In this document: positions 63,567-64,000 of the stretch, piece after piece
Numbering within the stretch: position 1 is the first letter of the stretch
Layout of the letters: each line of letters opens with the position of its first letter
From: Alphaproteobacteria bacterium
GTDB lineage: Bacteria > Pseudomonadota > Alphaproteobacteria > DSM-16000 > Inquilinaceae
Direction: 5' to 3'
DNA: 64,000 bases
NCBI GenBank assembly: GCA_028281925.1
Contig: JANQIX010000080.1
Location: 1-64,000 of the forward strand
Notes under the pieces: generated by a model
The model's input: only the letters and a program-made list of their open reading frames with translations
Database searches by the model: none
What the model was told of the DNA's origin: nothing
Program-made: the position numbers and the translations under genes

Positions 63567-64000
63567 GAAGACGGGTCTGTCCCCGGCGCCACCAGCGGCA
63601 GATAGTAATCGCGCGACAGCCCGGCCTGGTCCCGGGCCGGGGTGTTGAAGGGCGGCTTCACCGCGCGCGGGACATGCGCGCGGACCAGGGCTTGCCAGGT
63701 GGCCACCGGGTCCACCCCGCGCATGGCCGCGACCGCCAGGAACCAGCGGTGGCCCGCCGCCACATGGCCGATTTCGTCCTGGTAGATGACCCGCAAGATG
63801 GCGGCGGACTCGTCGTCACCGTCGGCCTCAAGGGTGCGGATCATGCCGGGCGTGACATCCAGCCCGCGCGCCTCGAAAACCAATGGCACCACCGCGAGAC
63901 GCGCCAAGAGATCGCCGGTCGTCGCCTCGGCCGCTTGCCACAGCCCGTCATGGGCCGGCAGGTCACCATAGGCAGCATCAAGGGCGGCAAGCCGGCCGGT
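63548..64000 (-). CDS. DUF455 ferritin-like protein (5' end outside window)
   Basis: C-terminal about 150 codons of a DUF455 (MiaE-related ferritin-like) protein. HDGLWQAAEATTGDLLARLA, VFEARGLDVTPGMI, IYQDEIGHVAAGHRWF and DYYLPL are typical, and the YQDEIGHVAAGH helix holds Glu/His ligands of the di-iron site. The start lies beyond the right edge. The biological role of the family is not established. It converges on the GGDEF gene with 19 bases of 3' overlap. Confidence 0.88.
   Translation of the reverse strand, partial: TGRLAALDAAYGDLPAHDGLWQAAEATTGDLLARLAVVPLVFEARGLDVTPGMIRTLEADGDDESAAILRVIYQDEIGHVAAGHRWFLAVAAMRGVDPVATWQALVRAHVPRAVKPPFNTPARDQAGLSRDYYLPLVAPGTDPSSQVPPT

Overview
The window is GC-rich (roughly 63-66% by eye), densely coded and dominated by families typical of Alphaproteobacteria. 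These include chemoreceptors with all-helical sensors, a PAS_5-type PAS protein, TRAP and Opp transporters, CHASE/HisKA kinases, class III adenylate cyclase, OpgH-type glucan synthase and PAS-GGDEF-EAL proteins. A free-living, probably aquatic or marine Rhodospirillales-like bacterium fits best. That placement is inference from gene families. No rRNA, tRNA or CRISPR array was seen.

Layout. 1-8.0 kb: three chemoreceptor genes and a CheY-like regulator on the minus strand, with a shortened alpha-carbonic anhydrase reading frame between receptors 2 and 3. The first receptor has a good sigma-28 (flagellar) promoter. 8.1-13.3 kb: surface-polysaccharide genes on the minus strand (GtrA-like flippase, GT2 glycosyltransferase, UDP-glucuronate 4-epimerase-like enzyme, GDP-mannose synthesis enzyme), with a VOC protein and a LysE exporter. 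13.4-23.8 kb: PAS protein, SDR, an orphan small protein, OpgH, a receiver-PAS-PAS-GGDEF-EAL protein, a CHASE histidine kinase and a ThDP enzyme. 23.9-31.0 kb: an oligopeptide ABC transporter whose oppA is split from oppBCDF by a YefM-YoeB toxin-antitoxin pair and a divergent GGQ-domain release-factor-like gene. 31.1-34.2 kb: a TRAP transporter. 34.4-43.3 kb: a discoidin-like protein, an SFPD-repeat protein, adenylate cyclase, a D-threonine-aldolase-like enzyme, two Bcr/CflA drug exporters around a YgjP metalloprotease, GDPD, a bacterial voltage-gated sodium channel and a PDZ lipoprotein.

43.4-52.9 kb: a three-domain lysophospholipid transporter/acyltransferase/acyl-ACP synthetase behind a promoter set between two TetR-type operators, a MazEF pair, an esterase, a TetR regulator, a peroxiredoxin-like/2OG-Fe(II) oxygenase fusion with RidA and hydrolase genes, and an EamA exporter. 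53-57 kb: small secreted proteins, a CAP lipoprotein, a cold-shock protein and an AT-rich patch in which a secreted NTF2-like gene is bracketed by two decayed same-family transposase ends, then a YHYH protein. 57-64 kb: AraC regulator, TTC38-like protein, GNAT, histidine kinase, a LuxR-type autoinducer-binding-like domain fused to GGDEF, and the end of a DUF455 ferritin-like protein.

Themes. Signalling is heavy (three receptors, two histidine kinases, two c-di-GMP proteins, one cAMP cyclase), next to envelope sugar and lipid metabolism and nutrient uptake. The most unusual units are the toxin/GGQ island inside the opp locus, the Cys-less peroxiredoxin/2OG oxygenase operon, the autoinducer-domain diguanylate cyclase, the catalytic-core-less carbonic anhydrase and the operator-flanked aas-type promoter.
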